Shown here one piece after another: positions 17,101 through 24,011 of a DNA stretch of 35,242 nucleotides. The notes beneath the pieces are model-generated. The model saw nothing but the letters and a program-made list of their open reading frames with translations. It did no database searches and was not told the DNA's origin. The stretch spans positions 1-35,242 of the forward strand of contig SLPZ01000062.1 of assembly GCA_007131725.1 (NCBI GenBank), written 5' to 3'. Both the position numbers and the translations under genes were made by a program. Source of the DNA: Balneolaceae bacterium. Lineage in GTDB: Bacteria > Bacteroidota > Rhodothermia > Balneolales > Balneolaceae. How positions within the stretch are numbered: position 1 is the stretch's first letter; each line of letters starts with the position of its first letter.

Positions 17101-17325
17101 ATGCGAAAAGAAGCTGATTTTGAGGTTACGGACCGAATCGTAATTGGTTTTTCCGGTTCCGAAAACTTAAAAGAGGCTGTTGCAGAATCTCTTGAATCCA
17201 TCAAAACAGAAACACTGGCAGAGGAAATCGACTCCAGCTTACTGGATGTATCGGATTTTGTAAAAACCTGGGAAATAGAAGGCAAGGAAACAGAAATTTC
17301 GATACGCCGAACACTTAACAATTAA
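14155..17325 (+). CDS. ileS: Isoleucyl-tRNA synthetase, type 2, with swapped GIHH signature
   Basis: The 1056-residue cytosolic enzyme charges tRNA-Ile. The class I Rossmann fold begins TFFEGPPTANGKPGIHHV. Where HIGH is expected, residues 57-60 read GIHH. The CP1 editing insertion follows, with TTTPWTIISNMALAVHPD near residue 230. KMSKS is at 601-605 (GGEKMSKSKGN). After it come the helical anticodon-binding domain (WYIRRSRRRFWK) and the extended C-terminal domain typical of the eukaryote-like type 2 enzymes. The length fits that class. The gene leads an operon with a dksA-like gene (11 bases on) and lspA. I recall that type 2 enzymes with GxHH instead of HxGH have been linked to very high mupirocin resistance. 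That phenotype is inferred here. Confidence 0.96.
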   Translation: MAKKFKEVKQLAYPKAEVEILNWWKENKVFKKSLESRNDGIPFTFFEGPPTANGKPGIHHVMSRTVKDLFCRYKTLKGFRVERKGGWDTHGLPVEIEVEKELGLEGREQVEEYGLEKYNAKCRESVLKYKYLWDELTSRMGYWVDLDDPYITFENDYIESVWWAFKQLYDKKLVYKGYKIQWYSPGSGTVLSSHEVSLGYEETQDPSIYVKFPLDADDNVFFLAWTTTPWTIISNMALAVHPDLDYVKIKVSEGDKTEFYILAKKCIDDAINHDYEIVDNYKGSDLIDWVYKPIFDYAQKEFKKDKAWRVVGADYVTTDEGTGIVHTAPAFGADDYETCMKEEIPLFNPIDREGRFTKKVKDFAGMWFKDADKEIVKAIKDKNRMYHHETYLHNYPFDWRKGTPLMSYPVESWFIRTTDVKDMMVKLNNEINWKPESTGTGRFGTWLENNVDWAVSRQRFWGTPMPVWVSDKNPDYIECIGSIEELKKKAGIDDDAELDLHRPHIDEFTWECPEGGTMRRIPDLLDVWFDSGAMPWAQWHYPFKNKKKFKTNFPADFIAEGVDQTRGWFYTLHALATMLFDKPAYKNVVSNGLVLDAGGEKMSKSKGNTVDPTEVIQKFGADTVRWYMMSNSSPWENLKFSEHGLNEIQRKFFNTIVNTYSFFALYANIDGFTYSGSPLPNSERTEMDRWIISRLNSTIKQVDELLEDYEPTKAAREIEQFVDELSNWYIRRSRRRFWKEGKSLDKTAAYQTLFDCLLSLAKLMSPIAPFISEWLYQNLTDVAKQEEESVHISFYPTVEETAIDKTLERRMDVARVISSIVLRIRNQIDVNVRQPLAKIILPIDKEERTVVDAVKDIILDEVNVKEIEYVDDDSGIVNKTAKPNFPLLGKRLGKQMKEVAAKIRELSTEDITNFEEKGVIEFELNSGETVRISSNELEIQRTGLKGWSVETEKGITVAVDTELTPELLKEGLSREFVNRIQNMRKEADFEVTDRIVIGFSGSENLKEAVAESLESIKTETLAEEIDSSLLDVSDFVKTWEIEGKETEISIRRTLNN

Positions 17326-17336
17326 TCATTAAGATT

Positions 17337-17741
17337 ATGGCATCATCAAAAGAAACCCAAAATGAAGAACGAATAACCCCATACAGCGATGAGGAGCTCG
17401 AATATTTCAAGCAGATTATCTTGAAAAAAAGAGAAGAATCAGAAAATGAGTTAACAACTCTTCAGAACCTGCTGCGTGAAAGTATGGAAAATGCATCCGA
17501 CGAATCTGCCTACTCGTTCCATATGGCTGATGCCGGTACCGATGCCCAGGAGCGTGAAAAAACCTACATGCTCTTTAACAGAACCAAGAAGTTTATCCGT
17601 TATCTGGACCAGGCCCTGCAGCGCATCGATAATAAAACCTATGGTGTATGCAAGGTAACCGGAAAAAAAATTGCCAAAGGCAGGCTCGAGGCTGTTCCCC
17701 ATACACAGCTAAGCATTGAAGCAAAGTTAAAACGCGGATAG
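17337..17741 (+). CDS. TraR/DksA family protein with degenerate zinc finger
   Basis: The 134-residue protein has the DksA plan: an N-terminal helix (EELEYFKQIILKKREES), a coiled-coil with an acidic tip (ADAGTDAQERE near residues 62-72), a second helix, and a C-terminal finger region YGVCKVTGKKIAKGRLEAVP. Canonical DksA has four zinc-binding Cys; only one remains here. As I recall, this is common in Bacteroidota homologues. Known of the family: binds the RNA polymerase secondary channel and modulates initiation. The gene lies 11 bases after ileS and 9 before lspA in the same operon. The tip residues suggest polymerase binding is retained, which is inference. Confidence 0.85.
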   Translation: MASSKETQNEERITPYSDEELEYFKQIILKKREESENELTTLQNLLRESMENASDESAYSFHMADAGTDAQEREKTYMLFNRTKKFIRYLDQALQRIDNKTYGVCKVTGKKIAKGRLEAVPHTQLSIEAKLKRG

Positions 17742-17750
17742 TTTTTCATT

Positions 17751-18392
17751 TTGTCGACTAAAACAAAAAAACTGACTATACTTTTTTTACCTGCACTTGT
17801 AGTTTTAGTGTTGGACCAGATAACTAAATACCTGGTTAGAACCAATCCCGAATTGCACAGGCTGGATATTATTGACGGCTGGCTTGCCTTTAATTTTACC
17901 AAAAACCCGGGAATGGCCCTGGGAATGGACTGGCTCTCTACCCCGGCCATCAGTATTGTTGCCATAATTGCTACTATCGGGATACTTACTTACATCCTTT
18001 TTACTTTAAAGAGAGCAAATTATGCCTATCTGGTCTGTATGGGCCTTATTATCGGAGGGGCACTCGGAAATATTACCGACCGAATTTTTATGGCCATTGC
18101 CGGTGGCTATGGAGGTGTGCTTGATGGCCATGTTGTCGATTTTATTCACTTCAACCTCACCATAGGCGACTGGGCTGTTTTTCCCTACATATTTAATGTG
18201 GCCGATATTGCTATCAGCACTTCCATCATAGTTTTGCTGGTCTTTCATAAGAAAATAATGCCGGTTGAAAAAGAGACTGAACCCGTTAACCAAATAGAGT
18301 TCTCCGAAGTTGATGAGATATCTGATCAGCACGAAACGGCTATTGTTGCTGATAACGAAGATGAGTATTCTGATGACAGCCGGTCACTCTAA
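17751..18392 (+). CDS. lspA: Lipoprotein signal peptidase (signal peptidase II)
   Basis: The 213-residue integral membrane aspartyl protease cleaves prolipoproteins at the lipobox. Four hydrophobic segments are visible (about 9-27, 65-87, 92-112 and 145-168). Conserved patterns are LDQITKYLV, NPGMALGM, GGALGNITDR, VVDFI (catalytic D130) and FNVADIAIS (catalytic D152). An acidic C-terminal tail from about residue 175 makes it longer than the usual 160-170. The start is a TTG, since no suitable ATG or GTG is found before the first helix. Its 3' end overlaps the convergent ribBA gene by 9 bases. Its substrates include lipoproteins such as the GH2 enzyme encoded upstream. Confidence 0.93.
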   Translation: MSTKTKKLTILFLPALVVLVLDQITKYLVRTNPELHRLDIIDGWLAFNFTKNPGMALGMDWLSTPAISIVAIIATIGILTYILFTLKRANYAYLVCMGLIIGGALGNITDRIFMAIAGGYGGVLDGHVVDFIHFNLTIGDWAVFPYIFNVADIAISTSIIVLLVFHKKIMPVEKETEPVNQIEFSEVDEISDQHETAIVADNEDEYSDDSRSL

Positions 18393-19607
18393 CATCAGCT
18401 TTTTTAAAAAACCTTCTCTTTGCTGAGGAGTATCCAGTTTTTCTTTAGGGTGTTTTGTATCGATGTGATCTATCGGAATAGGAACCTCTCCCACCATTTC
18501 CAGGCCGAAGCTGTTAAGACCTACGCGTTTCACCGGATTATTCGTCAACAGCTTTAATCTTCGGATACCCAATGCGTGGAGTATTTGAGCGCCCACACCG
18601 TAGTCTCTTGAATCCATTTTAGCGCCAAGCCGTTTACGAATTTCATCTTTTGTAAGGCCCTCGTCCTGCAATTTAATGGCGGTGATTTGATCCATTATGT
18701 GGTATTCACGGCTCATCTGGTCCATATAAACTACCACTCCAGATCCATTTTTTTCCACCAGGCGTAAGCTTTGCTGAAGCAAGCCGGTTTTATCACTTCG
18801 TTTGCTTGCGAAAATATCGGCAAGCGGATTGGCTGAATGTACACGCACCAATACAGGCTCATCCTTATTCCAGTTTCCTTTTGCAAAGGCAAGGTGATGC
18901 TCTCCGGTATGTTTCTCCTCAAAAACATGCAGTTTAAAATCACCGAAAATGGTGGGCATATCTACGCTCATAATGTTTTTTACGAGCGATTCATGCTTCA
19001 TCCTGTAAGCAATCAAATCTTTGATTGTTACAAGTTTCATGTCAAATTTTTTGGCAAGTTTTACCAGTTCCGGCAAGCGGGCCATATCGCCGTCATCATG
19101 CATAATTTCGCAGATGATTCCCGCTGGTTTACATCCGGCCAGCCGCGCAAAATCAATTGCTGCTTCGGTATGGCCTGCCCTTCGCAACACACCGCCGTTT
19201 ACTGCGGTTAGGGGGAACACATGTCCCGGCCTTCGGAAATCAGATGGTTTTGCATCCGGGTCAATTAATTTTTTAATGGTATTTGCCCGGTCGGGTGCAG
19301 AAATACCCGTACTGGTCATTTTTTTGTGATCTACAGAAATAGTGAAAGCCGCTTCATCGGGGTCTGCACCTTCTCTAACCATATAATCGAGCTCCAGCTC
19401 TTTGGCCCTTTCTGTTGTTATAGGCACGCAAACCAGTCCCCGCCCATGTGTTACCATTGTATTAATGGCCTCAGGAGTAACCTTATCAGCCGCCATCAAA
19501 AAATCGCCTTCATTCTCCCGGTCTTCATCATCAACCACGATAATCATTTTTCCCTTACGGATATCCTCGATGGCTTCGGGAATGGTATTGAAGGTGAAGT
19601 TGGGCAT
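18384..19607 (-). CDS. ribBA: RibBA: DHBP synthase with GTP cyclohydrolase II-like domain lacking zinc ligands
   Basis: The 407-residue protein has an N-terminal 3,4-dihydroxy-2-butanone-4-phosphate synthase domain (about 1-205). Its catalytic signature is [12 protein letters not shown] at 24-35, with the later RRAGHTEA. The C-terminal half has the GTP cyclohydrolase II fold: RVHS at 255-258, [10 protein letters not shown] and [12 protein letters not shown]. The three Cys that bind zinc in active cyclohydrolase II (C-x10-C-x-C) are replaced by N260, S271 and K273. The first domain is therefore probably active and the second may not hydrolyse GTP, or works without zinc. No FMN riboswitch is visible upstream. 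The 3' end overlaps convergent lspA. Confidence 0.92.
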   Translation of the reverse strand: MPNFTFNTIPEAIEDIRKGKMIIVVDDEDRENEGDFLMAADKVTPEAINTMVTHGRGLVCVPITTERAKELELDYMVREGADPDEAAFTISVDHKKMTSTGISAPDRANTIKKLIDPDAKPSDFRRPGHVFPLTAVNGGVLRRAGHTEAAIDFARLAGCKPAGIICEIMHDDGDMARLPELVKLAKKFDMKLVTIKDLIAYRMKHESLVKNIMSVDMPTIFGDFKLHVFEEKHTGEHHLAFAKGNWNKDEPVLVRVHSANPLADIFASKRSDKTGLLQQSLRLVEKNGSGVVVYMDQMSREYHIMDQITAIKLQDEGLTKDEIRKRLGAKMDSRDYGVGAQILHALGIRRLKLLTNNPVKRVGLNSFGLEMVGEVPIPIDHIDTKHPKEKLDTPQQREGFLKKLMLE

Positions 19608-19667
19608 TGGATTTATAACTGAACGTTGGTGTTTAAATGGAAATTGGTATTACAATTGAAAAGTTGG

Positions 19668-19751
19668 CAGTAGGCAATTGACAGTTGACAACTCTTTCTC
19701 CTGCATTATGAATAACCAAATACATTTAAAGAAGTTGTCAACTGCCTACTG
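19668..19751. repeat. CAGTAGGCA inverted repeat between yajC and ribBA
   Basis: The arm at 19668-19696 and the arm at 19728-19751 are reverse complements (CAGTAGGCA and GTTGACAACT cores), the left arm carrying an extra 8-base insertion that partly duplicates TTGACA. It follows the stop of minus-strand yajC and precedes minus-strand ribBA. It looks like a common intergenic repeat and could act as a terminator. Confidence 0.55.
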
Positions 19752-19781
19752 TCGTCTGTAAATTCAAAATGGTCAACAACA

Positions 19782-20099
19782 CTATTTCTTCCCCGGATTC
19801 ACATCAGTAATCGAACTCTTCTGAAAGCGTGCTTTTACACCGCTGTCTATTTCAAGTAAAACAGTTTCGTCATCAATGGTGTTCACGGTTCCTATTAAAC
19901 CGCCGCCGGTTACAACTTTGTCGCCTTTTTTCATTTCACCGACTTTTCTCTGAATTTCTTTTTGGCGTTTGCTTTGCGGGCGAATAATGAAAAAGTAGAA
20001 AACAAAAAAGATCGCACCTAAAAAGAAGAGATTGATGAGCGCACCATCTCCTCCGCCATCAGGTGAACCCATCATAAAGTAGAAGTTTAAGAATGTCAT
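19782..20099 (-). CDS. yajC: Preprotein translocase accessory subunit YajC
   Basis: The 105-residue protein is a small single-pass inner-membrane subunit of the SecDF-YajC complex. A Gly-rich N-terminus (MGSPDGGGDGA) is followed by a membrane helix (about 22-40, INLFFLGAIFFVFYFFIIRP). Then come the family hallmark RPQSKRQKEIQRKVGEMKKG and the cytoplasmic domain DKVVTGGGLIGTVNTIDDETV. Met9 or Met10 are alternative starts. No Shine-Dalgarno is visible. It is separated from ribBA by an inverted repeat and from the DsrE-like gene by 120 bp, so it may have its own promoter: GAAAGATA at 20137-20144 reads TATCTTTC on the minus strand. Confidence 0.93.
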   Translation of the reverse strand: MTFLNFYFMMGSPDGGGDGALINLFFLGAIFFVFYFFIIRPQSKRQKEIQRKVGEMKKGDKVVTGGGLIGTVNTIDDETVLLEIDSGVKARFQKSSITDVNPGKK

Positions 20100-20219
20100 T
20101 TAAAAATATGTTTATTGATTAGTTGGTTCAGCATAGAAAGATAGCGTATTCTCAATCGGAGAGCAATAATTGCCAATCAATGATGACACTTCATTATTAC
20201 GCAGTACAGCAAATAAACT

Positions 20220-20651
20220 TTAGAAAGTGAAGTATCTTACTCCTTCTCTCTTCATATACTGTGCAACTTCCGGAGGGCTTGCAACCCTAACACCCTCTAT
20301 CAAATCTGATTCTTCCACATCTCGATTTGGAAGATAGATTCCACATACTTCAACTTGCACACCCTGATTCAGTAAATTCTGCATAAATTGTTTTGGCGAC
20401 CGGCCTGCGGGTTCAAATTCAACGGATTCTTTATCTGCAACAGCGAGGTCTCCGGCATGGCTGCAAAGTAAAATTCTCACCGGTACATCCTGGTTGAATG
20501 ACTGAGTGGCCAGAACCATTGCCATCATTTGAGTTTCTGCATCATCCGATGTAATCACTACAAAAAGTTCATCGGCTGAACCAGTAGCAGACAGTGGCAA
20601 GTTAATTAAGAGTAATAGAGCAAGTGTTGAAGTTATTCTACCTATTTTCAT
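20220..20651 (-). CDS. Periplasmic DsrE/DsrF-like sulfur-carrier family protein
   Basis: The start is the ATG at 20651 (MKIGRITS), 10 bases after the gntR stop, giving 143 residues. An upstream Met would overlap gntR. Residues 1-26 form a signal peptide (TLALLLLINLPLSATG). The body has a DsrE-like Rossmannoid pattern: DELFVVITSDDAETQMMAMVLATQ, then PVRILLCSHAGDLAV (C63), and GVQVEVCGIYLPNR (C103), ending EVAQYMKREGVRYFTF. Known of the family: persulfide or polysulfide binding and sulfur relay through a conserved Cys. C103 sits at the usual active Cys position. Co-transcription with the GntR regulator and the sulfide-oxidising genes opposite points to periplasmic sulfur handling, which is inference. 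Confidence 0.7.
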   Translation of the reverse strand: MKIGRITSTLALLLLINLPLSATGSADELFVVITSDDAETQMMAMVLATQSFNQDVPVRILLCSHAGDLAVADKESVEFEPAGRSPKQFMQNLLNQGVQVEVCGIYLPNRDVEESDLIEGVRVASPPEVAQYMKREGVRYFTF

Positions 20652-20661
20652 GATATTATTA

Positions 20662-21447
20662 TTAGTTTGATTTAAAAATGGGTACAAATTCTTTTAATGG
20701 CATTTCAGAGCTGCCTTTGTGTTCTGCAGTTCGCTCAAGAGTCATTTCATAAATAACCTTGTCATTTCTGTAATACCTTTTCTGATAATAGATCGGTTTT
20801 TCTCCAATCGTATATGATATTCTGTCTATCAAAAAAAGAGGAGTATTTTCAGACACGTTCAGTTCTTTTGCCAGTTTTTTATCCGCTGCTTCGGCCGACA
20901 TTCTGTAGCATCCCTTTACAACCGGTATTTCGTATTTGTTTTCGAGAATATCAAAAATTGTGGTTTCTGAAAGATCATTTTCGTTTAAAAGCTGGCCATA
21001 TAAAATAGGAAGCCAGGTGCTGTCAAACGCAACCGGTTCACCGTTGCCGTAACGCACCCTGTCTATCTGAACTACTTTCGTGCCTTCTTCAATCATCAGC
21101 CGGTTTGCCAGCCATGCAGGCGCATCTACCGATGTGAACAACTTAACTTCCGATGAAGCATCCAGGCCGGCCTTAGCCATATCCTCATTAAAATCCGTCA
21201 GGCGGATCAGGTTATGCGATGTTCTCTCATCGCTGACAAAAGAACCCAGCCCCTGGCATCGATAAATGATGGCATCACTTTCCAGAGATTGCAAAGCCCG
21301 GCGAATGGTCACCCGGCTGACATCAAATTTTTTTGCAAGCTCATTTTCTGAGGGGAGTTTCTCTTCCGGCTTATAATTTCCTTCTTCTATCTGCTTACGC
21401 AGCCAATCCGATATTTGTGTATGTCTTGGTATTCCTTCTTTTAGCAT
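20662..21447 (-). CDS. GntR family regulator, HutC type with UTRA domain
   Basis: Starting at the ATG at 21447 (MLKEGIPRHTQISDWL) gives 261 residues. The longer frame adds 19 unlikely residues and would cover the operator region. The winged helix (about 5-73) shows KLPSENELAKKFDVSRVTIRRALQ and GLGSF, typical of GntR. The UTRA effector domain spans about 85-250, with VVQIDRVRYGNGEPVAFDSTWLP and PLFLIDRISYTIGEKPIYYQ. Only two Cys occur, C64 in the wing and C180 in the UTRA domain. It is divergent from sqr and followed by the DsrE-like gene. The neighbouring palindromes at 21505-21522 and 22910-22927 fit the HutC-type GT-N-AC pattern. The effector is unknown; a sulfur species is plausible from context. 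Confidence 0.9.
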   Translation of the reverse strand: MLKEGIPRHTQISDWLRKQIEEGNYKPEEKLPSENELAKKFDVSRVTIRRALQSLESDAIIYRCQGLGSFVSDERTSHNLIRLTDFNEDMAKAGLDASSEVKLFTSVDAPAWLANRLMIEEGTKVVQIDRVRYGNGEPVAFDSTWLPILYGQLLNENDLSETTIFDILENKYEIPVVKGCYRMSAEAADKKLAKELNVSENTPLFLIDRISYTIGEKPIYYQKRYYRNDKVIYEMTLERTAEHKGSSEMPLKEFVPIFKSN

Positions 21448-21466
21448 GATATTGATATTTAATTTT

Positions 21467-21487
21467 GTTGCACACAAGGTATGCAAC
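21467..21487. promoter_or_regulatory. Inverted repeat GTTGCA-N9-TGCAAC upstream of gntR
   Basis: GTTGCA (21467-21472) and TGCAAC (21482-21487) form a perfect 6-bp inverted repeat 20 bases from the gntR start, where the leftward promoter should be. It differs from the sqr/yeeE palindrome. It may be an autoregulatory site or a leader hairpin. Confidence 0.35.
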
Positions 21488-21504
21488 TTTTTTCTAAACA
21501 TCAA

Positions 21505-21536
21505 TACTTGTTACTACATGTATTTTATGTTATCTT
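21505..21536 (+). promoter_or_regulatory. sqr promoter with HutC-type operator
   Basis: The palindrome TACTTGT-TACT-ACATGTA (21505-21522, one mismatch from perfect) contains a -35-like TTGTTA (21508-21513). After 17 bases comes a -10-like TATCTT (21531-21536). TATCTTTC at 21531-21538 is also close to the Bacteroidota TAnnTTTG box. The sqr ATG is 15 bases further on. The same palindrome recurs before the yeeE-like gene. Confidence 0.6.
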
Positions 21537-21551
21537 TCTGAAAAACAAAAC

Positions 21552-22820
21552 ATGCAACAAATGGAAAAATTACACACAAAACTTGGCAAAGATGTTGATT
21601 CAAAAAAGATTAATCCGTTTACGGCTCACCATAAATTCCTGATTGTTGGAGGCGGAACGGCGGGTATCACAGTTGCAGCGCAGTTAATAAAAAAACTGAA
21701 AAAAACTGATGTTGCCATCATTGAGCCTTCCGAAGTTCATTATTATCAGCCGATGTGGACGTTTAATGGTGCCGGAGTATTGAACAAAGAAAAGTCTCAA
21801 CGGCTGATGAAAAATGTGATGCCGAAAAATGCTGTTTGGATCAAAGACCGGGTCACCGAATTTGAGCCTGAAAGAAATGTAGTGGTTACTGCAAGCGGTG
21901 ATTTTTACTCTTACGAATATTTGATTGTTGCTCCGGGTATTCAAATAGACTGGGATGCAATTCCCGGGCTTGCTGAGAATATTGGCTCTAAAGGAATTTG
22001 CAGCATTTATTGCTACCGCCATATTGATTATGTAAATGAATGTATCCAAAATATGAATGGTGGAACTGCACTGTTTACTCAGCCAAATACCAAATTTAAA
22101 TGTGGCGGCGCCCCTCAGAAAATTATGTATCTCTCTTCCGATATCTGGAAAAAAAAGGGAATTTTGGACAAGATTGATGTTCAATTTACATCAGCAGGTT
22201 CTGTAATATTTGGTGTAAAAGAAGTGGCAGAAGCTCTGGGGCCTGTTGTAGACCGCTATAATGTTGATGTGAAACTTCTGCATAATTTGAAGGCAATAAA
22301 AGCCGATGAAAAAATTGCTGTTTATGAAATTCTAAAAGATGGGAAGCCGGTGGATGAGGTTGAAATTAAGTACGACATGCTGCACGTAACACCTCCGCAG
22401 AGTTCACCTGATTTCATTAAACATAGTCCGCTGTCGGATGCAGAGGGCTGGGTTGATGTGGATAAGCACACACTTCAGCACAATAAATACCAGAATATAT
22501 TTTCCCTGGGCGATGCCGGCAGCACGCCGAACGCCAAAACGGGAGCATCCGTCAGAAAACAGTCAAAAGTAGTTACGGGCAATATTATCTCACTGCTGAA
22601 AACAGGCAAGCTCGATTCGAGCCTATCATACGACGGTTACGGATCATGCCCGCTTATTACAGGTTTCGGGAAACTGATACTTGCTGAATTCGATTATGAT
22701 AAAAAGATCACACCCTCTCTTCCTATTAATCAGATGAAGGAGAGAGCGTCAATGTATTACATGAAAAAAGACTTGCTTCCGCTGATGTATTGGCACGGAA
22801 TGCTTAAAGGAAGAGCTTAA
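21552..22820 (+). CDS. sqr: Sulfide:quinone oxidoreductase, type II (mitochondrial-like)
   Basis: The 422-residue flavoprotein oxidises sulfide to a persulfide and passes electrons to quinone. The FAD dinucleotide-binding motif FLIVGGGTAGITVAAQL is at 29-45. The type II block IEPSEVHYYQPMWTFNGAG follows, as in human SQOR. Redox Cys are C184 in FKCGGAPQKIMYLS and C366 in GSCPLITGFGKLILAEFDY. NIFSLGDAGSTPNAKTGAS marks the second FAD motif. The C-terminal amphipathic region ERASMYYMKKDLLPLMYWHG probably binds the membrane. Met4 is an alternative start. It is divergent from gntR, with a palindromic operator between, and precedes YeeE/YedE and persulfide dioxygenase genes, which fits sulfide detoxification or use. 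Confidence 0.92.
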   Translation: MQQMEKLHTKLGKDVDSKKINPFTAHHKFLIVGGGTAGITVAAQLIKKLKKTDVAIIEPSEVHYYQPMWTFNGAGVLNKEKSQRLMKNVMPKNAVWIKDRVTEFEPERNVVVTASGDFYSYEYLIVAPGIQIDWDAIPGLAENIGSKGICSIYCYRHIDYVNECIQNMNGGTALFTQPNTKFKCGGAPQKIMYLSSDIWKKKGILDKIDVQFTSAGSVIFGVKEVAEALGPVVDRYNVDVKLLHNLKAIKADEKIAVYEILKDGKPVDEVEIKYDMLHVTPPQSSPDFIKHSPLSDAEGWVDVDKHTLQHNKYQNIFSLGDAGSTPNAKTGASVRKQSKVVTGNIISLLKTGKLDSSLSYDGYGSCPLITGFGKLILAEFDYDKKITPSLPINQMKERASMYYMKKDLLPLMYWHGMLKGRA

Positions 22821-22909
22821 ACTGATGATCTATTCATTTAAAATAACACCAGACGGTGGTTCTATCCGACTGATATTTATAAAAATATTCCAATAAAAAA
22901 ATTTTAGTA

Positions 22910-22946
22910 TACTTGTATTGACAAGTAGTTACATTTTGCTTAAATT
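22910..22946 (+). promoter_or_regulatory. yeeE operon promoter with HutC-type operator
   Basis: The perfect palindrome TACTTGT-ATTG-ACAAGTA (22910-22927) overlaps a consensus -35 TTGACA (22918-22923). TAAATT (22941-22946) follows after exactly 17 bases. The ATG of the first YeeE-like gene is at 22983. It matches the palindrome at the sqr promoter in 13 of 14 arm bases, so repression by one protein is likely. Confidence 0.65.
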
Positions 22947-22982
22947 AGAATCAGAAACAGTTAACAAAAATACAAAACAAAC

Positions 22983-23546
22983 ATGTTAGACCTTTTATAT
23001 CAACCCTGGCCCTGGTATGTGGCCGGCCCTATTATTGGACTTATCGTACCGCTATTGCTGATAATGGGCGGTAAAATGTTTGGCGTTTCTGCAAACCTGC
23101 GCCACATTTGTGCCTCCTGCAATTTCGCAAACGTTGAATTTTTTAACTATGACTGGAAGACAGCCGGTAAATGGAATCTGACTTTTGTAGTCGGATCGAT
23201 TATCGGCGGATTTCTTGCTGGTTCGGTTTTTGCCAACCCGGAGCCGATTCAGCTTGCAAGCTCTACCATTGCTGAGCTTCAGGCTCTCGGCATCCAGGAT
23301 TTTAACGGCCTCGTCCCTGACGACCTGTTCACATGGAGTGCACTGGGAACCGGTACAGGATTAATCGTACTTGTAATTGGCGGTTTTCTTGTCGGATTCG
23401 GAGCACGTTATGCCGGCGGCTGTACATCCGGCCATGCAATCTCCGGACTCTCTGATTTACAGCTTGCATCACTCATTGCCGTAATCGGCTTCTTTATCGG
23501 AGGCTTAATTATGACCTGGTTCATCTATCCAATCATTTTATCATAA
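22983..23546 (+). CDS. YeeE/YedE family membrane protein, first half-transporter
   Basis: The 187-residue membrane protein has helices at about 12-34, 66-86, 122-142 and 162-184. Conserved Cys are C43 and C46 (HICASCNF) and C147 in the family signature ARYAGGCTSGHAISG. YeeE/YedE proteins include the thiosulfate importer TsuA, where conserved Cys line the path. Here the family is split into two adjacent genes, and the product of the next gene supplies the other half (GACPGP motif). It starts the operon behind the TTGACA promoter and palindrome. The likely role is uptake or release of thiosulfate or another reduced sulfur species, inferred from family and context. Confidence 0.9.
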   Translation: MLDLLYQPWPWYVAGPIIGLIVPLLLIMGGKMFGVSANLRHICASCNFANVEFFNYDWKTAGKWNLTFVVGSIIGGFLAGSVFANPEPIQLASSTIAELQALGIQDFNGLVPDDLFTWSALGTGTGLIVLVIGGFLVGFGARYAGGCTSGHAISGLSDLQLASLIAVIGFFIGGLIMTWFIYPIILS

Positions 23547-23565
23547 CAAAACAGAACAACAGAAC

Positions 23566-23991
23566 ATGAAATTTTCAGAATATCTTAAATACTTACTTAT
23601 CGGAACGTTCTTCGGATTTGTTCTGGTAAAATCAGAAGTGGTATCCTGGTTCAGAATCCAGGAGATGTTTCGCTTTGATGCTTTTCACATGTACGGAATC
23701 ATCGGAATGGCCATTATTGTAGGCCTTATTTCCGTGCAGATCATCAAAAAAAGAAACGTAAAAGACACACAGGGAAATCCCATAACCATTCCGCCAAAAG
23801 ATGCATCACAGGTTACAAGATACGTTGTGGGCGGCAGCATTTTTGGCCTCGGATGGGCACTTCTGGGAGCATGCCCCGGCCCGATGTTTGCACTTTTGGG
23901 AAGCGGATTAACCATCATGCTGATTCCCATAGCAGCCGCTCTTGTGGGAACGTACACCTATGGCATCTTAAGAGACAGGTTGCCGCATTAA
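23566..23991 (+). CDS. YeeE/YedE family (DUF6691-like) membrane protein, second half-transporter
   Basis: The 141-residue protein has helices at about 9-27, 40-61, 86-103 and 112-132. The signature GWALLGACPGPMFALLGSG carries C103, equivalent to the second Cys motif of full-length YeeE/YedE. It begins 19 bases after the first half-gene, so the two are co-transcribed and probably assemble as one transporter. An inverted-repeat element separates it from the persulfide dioxygenase fusion downstream. The sulfur substrate is inferred from neighbours. The ORF is intact and of normal size for this split arrangement. Confidence 0.88.
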   Translation: MKFSEYLKYLLIGTFFGFVLVKSEVVSWFRIQEMFRFDAFHMYGIIGMAIIVGLISVQIIKKRNVKDTQGNPITIPPKDASQVTRYVVGGSIFGLGWALLGACPGPMFALLGSGLTIMLIPIAAALVGTYTYGILRDRLPH

Positions 23992-24011
23992 TTTAATGAA
24001 TAGAAAAAAAA

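Noticed and set aside
19608-19781. FMN riboswitch before ribBA
   Set aside because: The region contains only a GTTGACAACT-type inverted repeat and none of the conserved RFN segments.
20652-20687. Earlier start for the DsrE-like gene
   Set aside because: It would overlap the gntR stop by 26 bases and put hydrophilic residues before the signal peptide; the ATG at 20651 gives a clean signal sequence.
21448-21504. Longer GntR start (19 extra residues)
   Set aside because: The extension is not GntR-like and covers the predicted operator and promoter region; the winged-helix domain starts right after the ATG at 21447.
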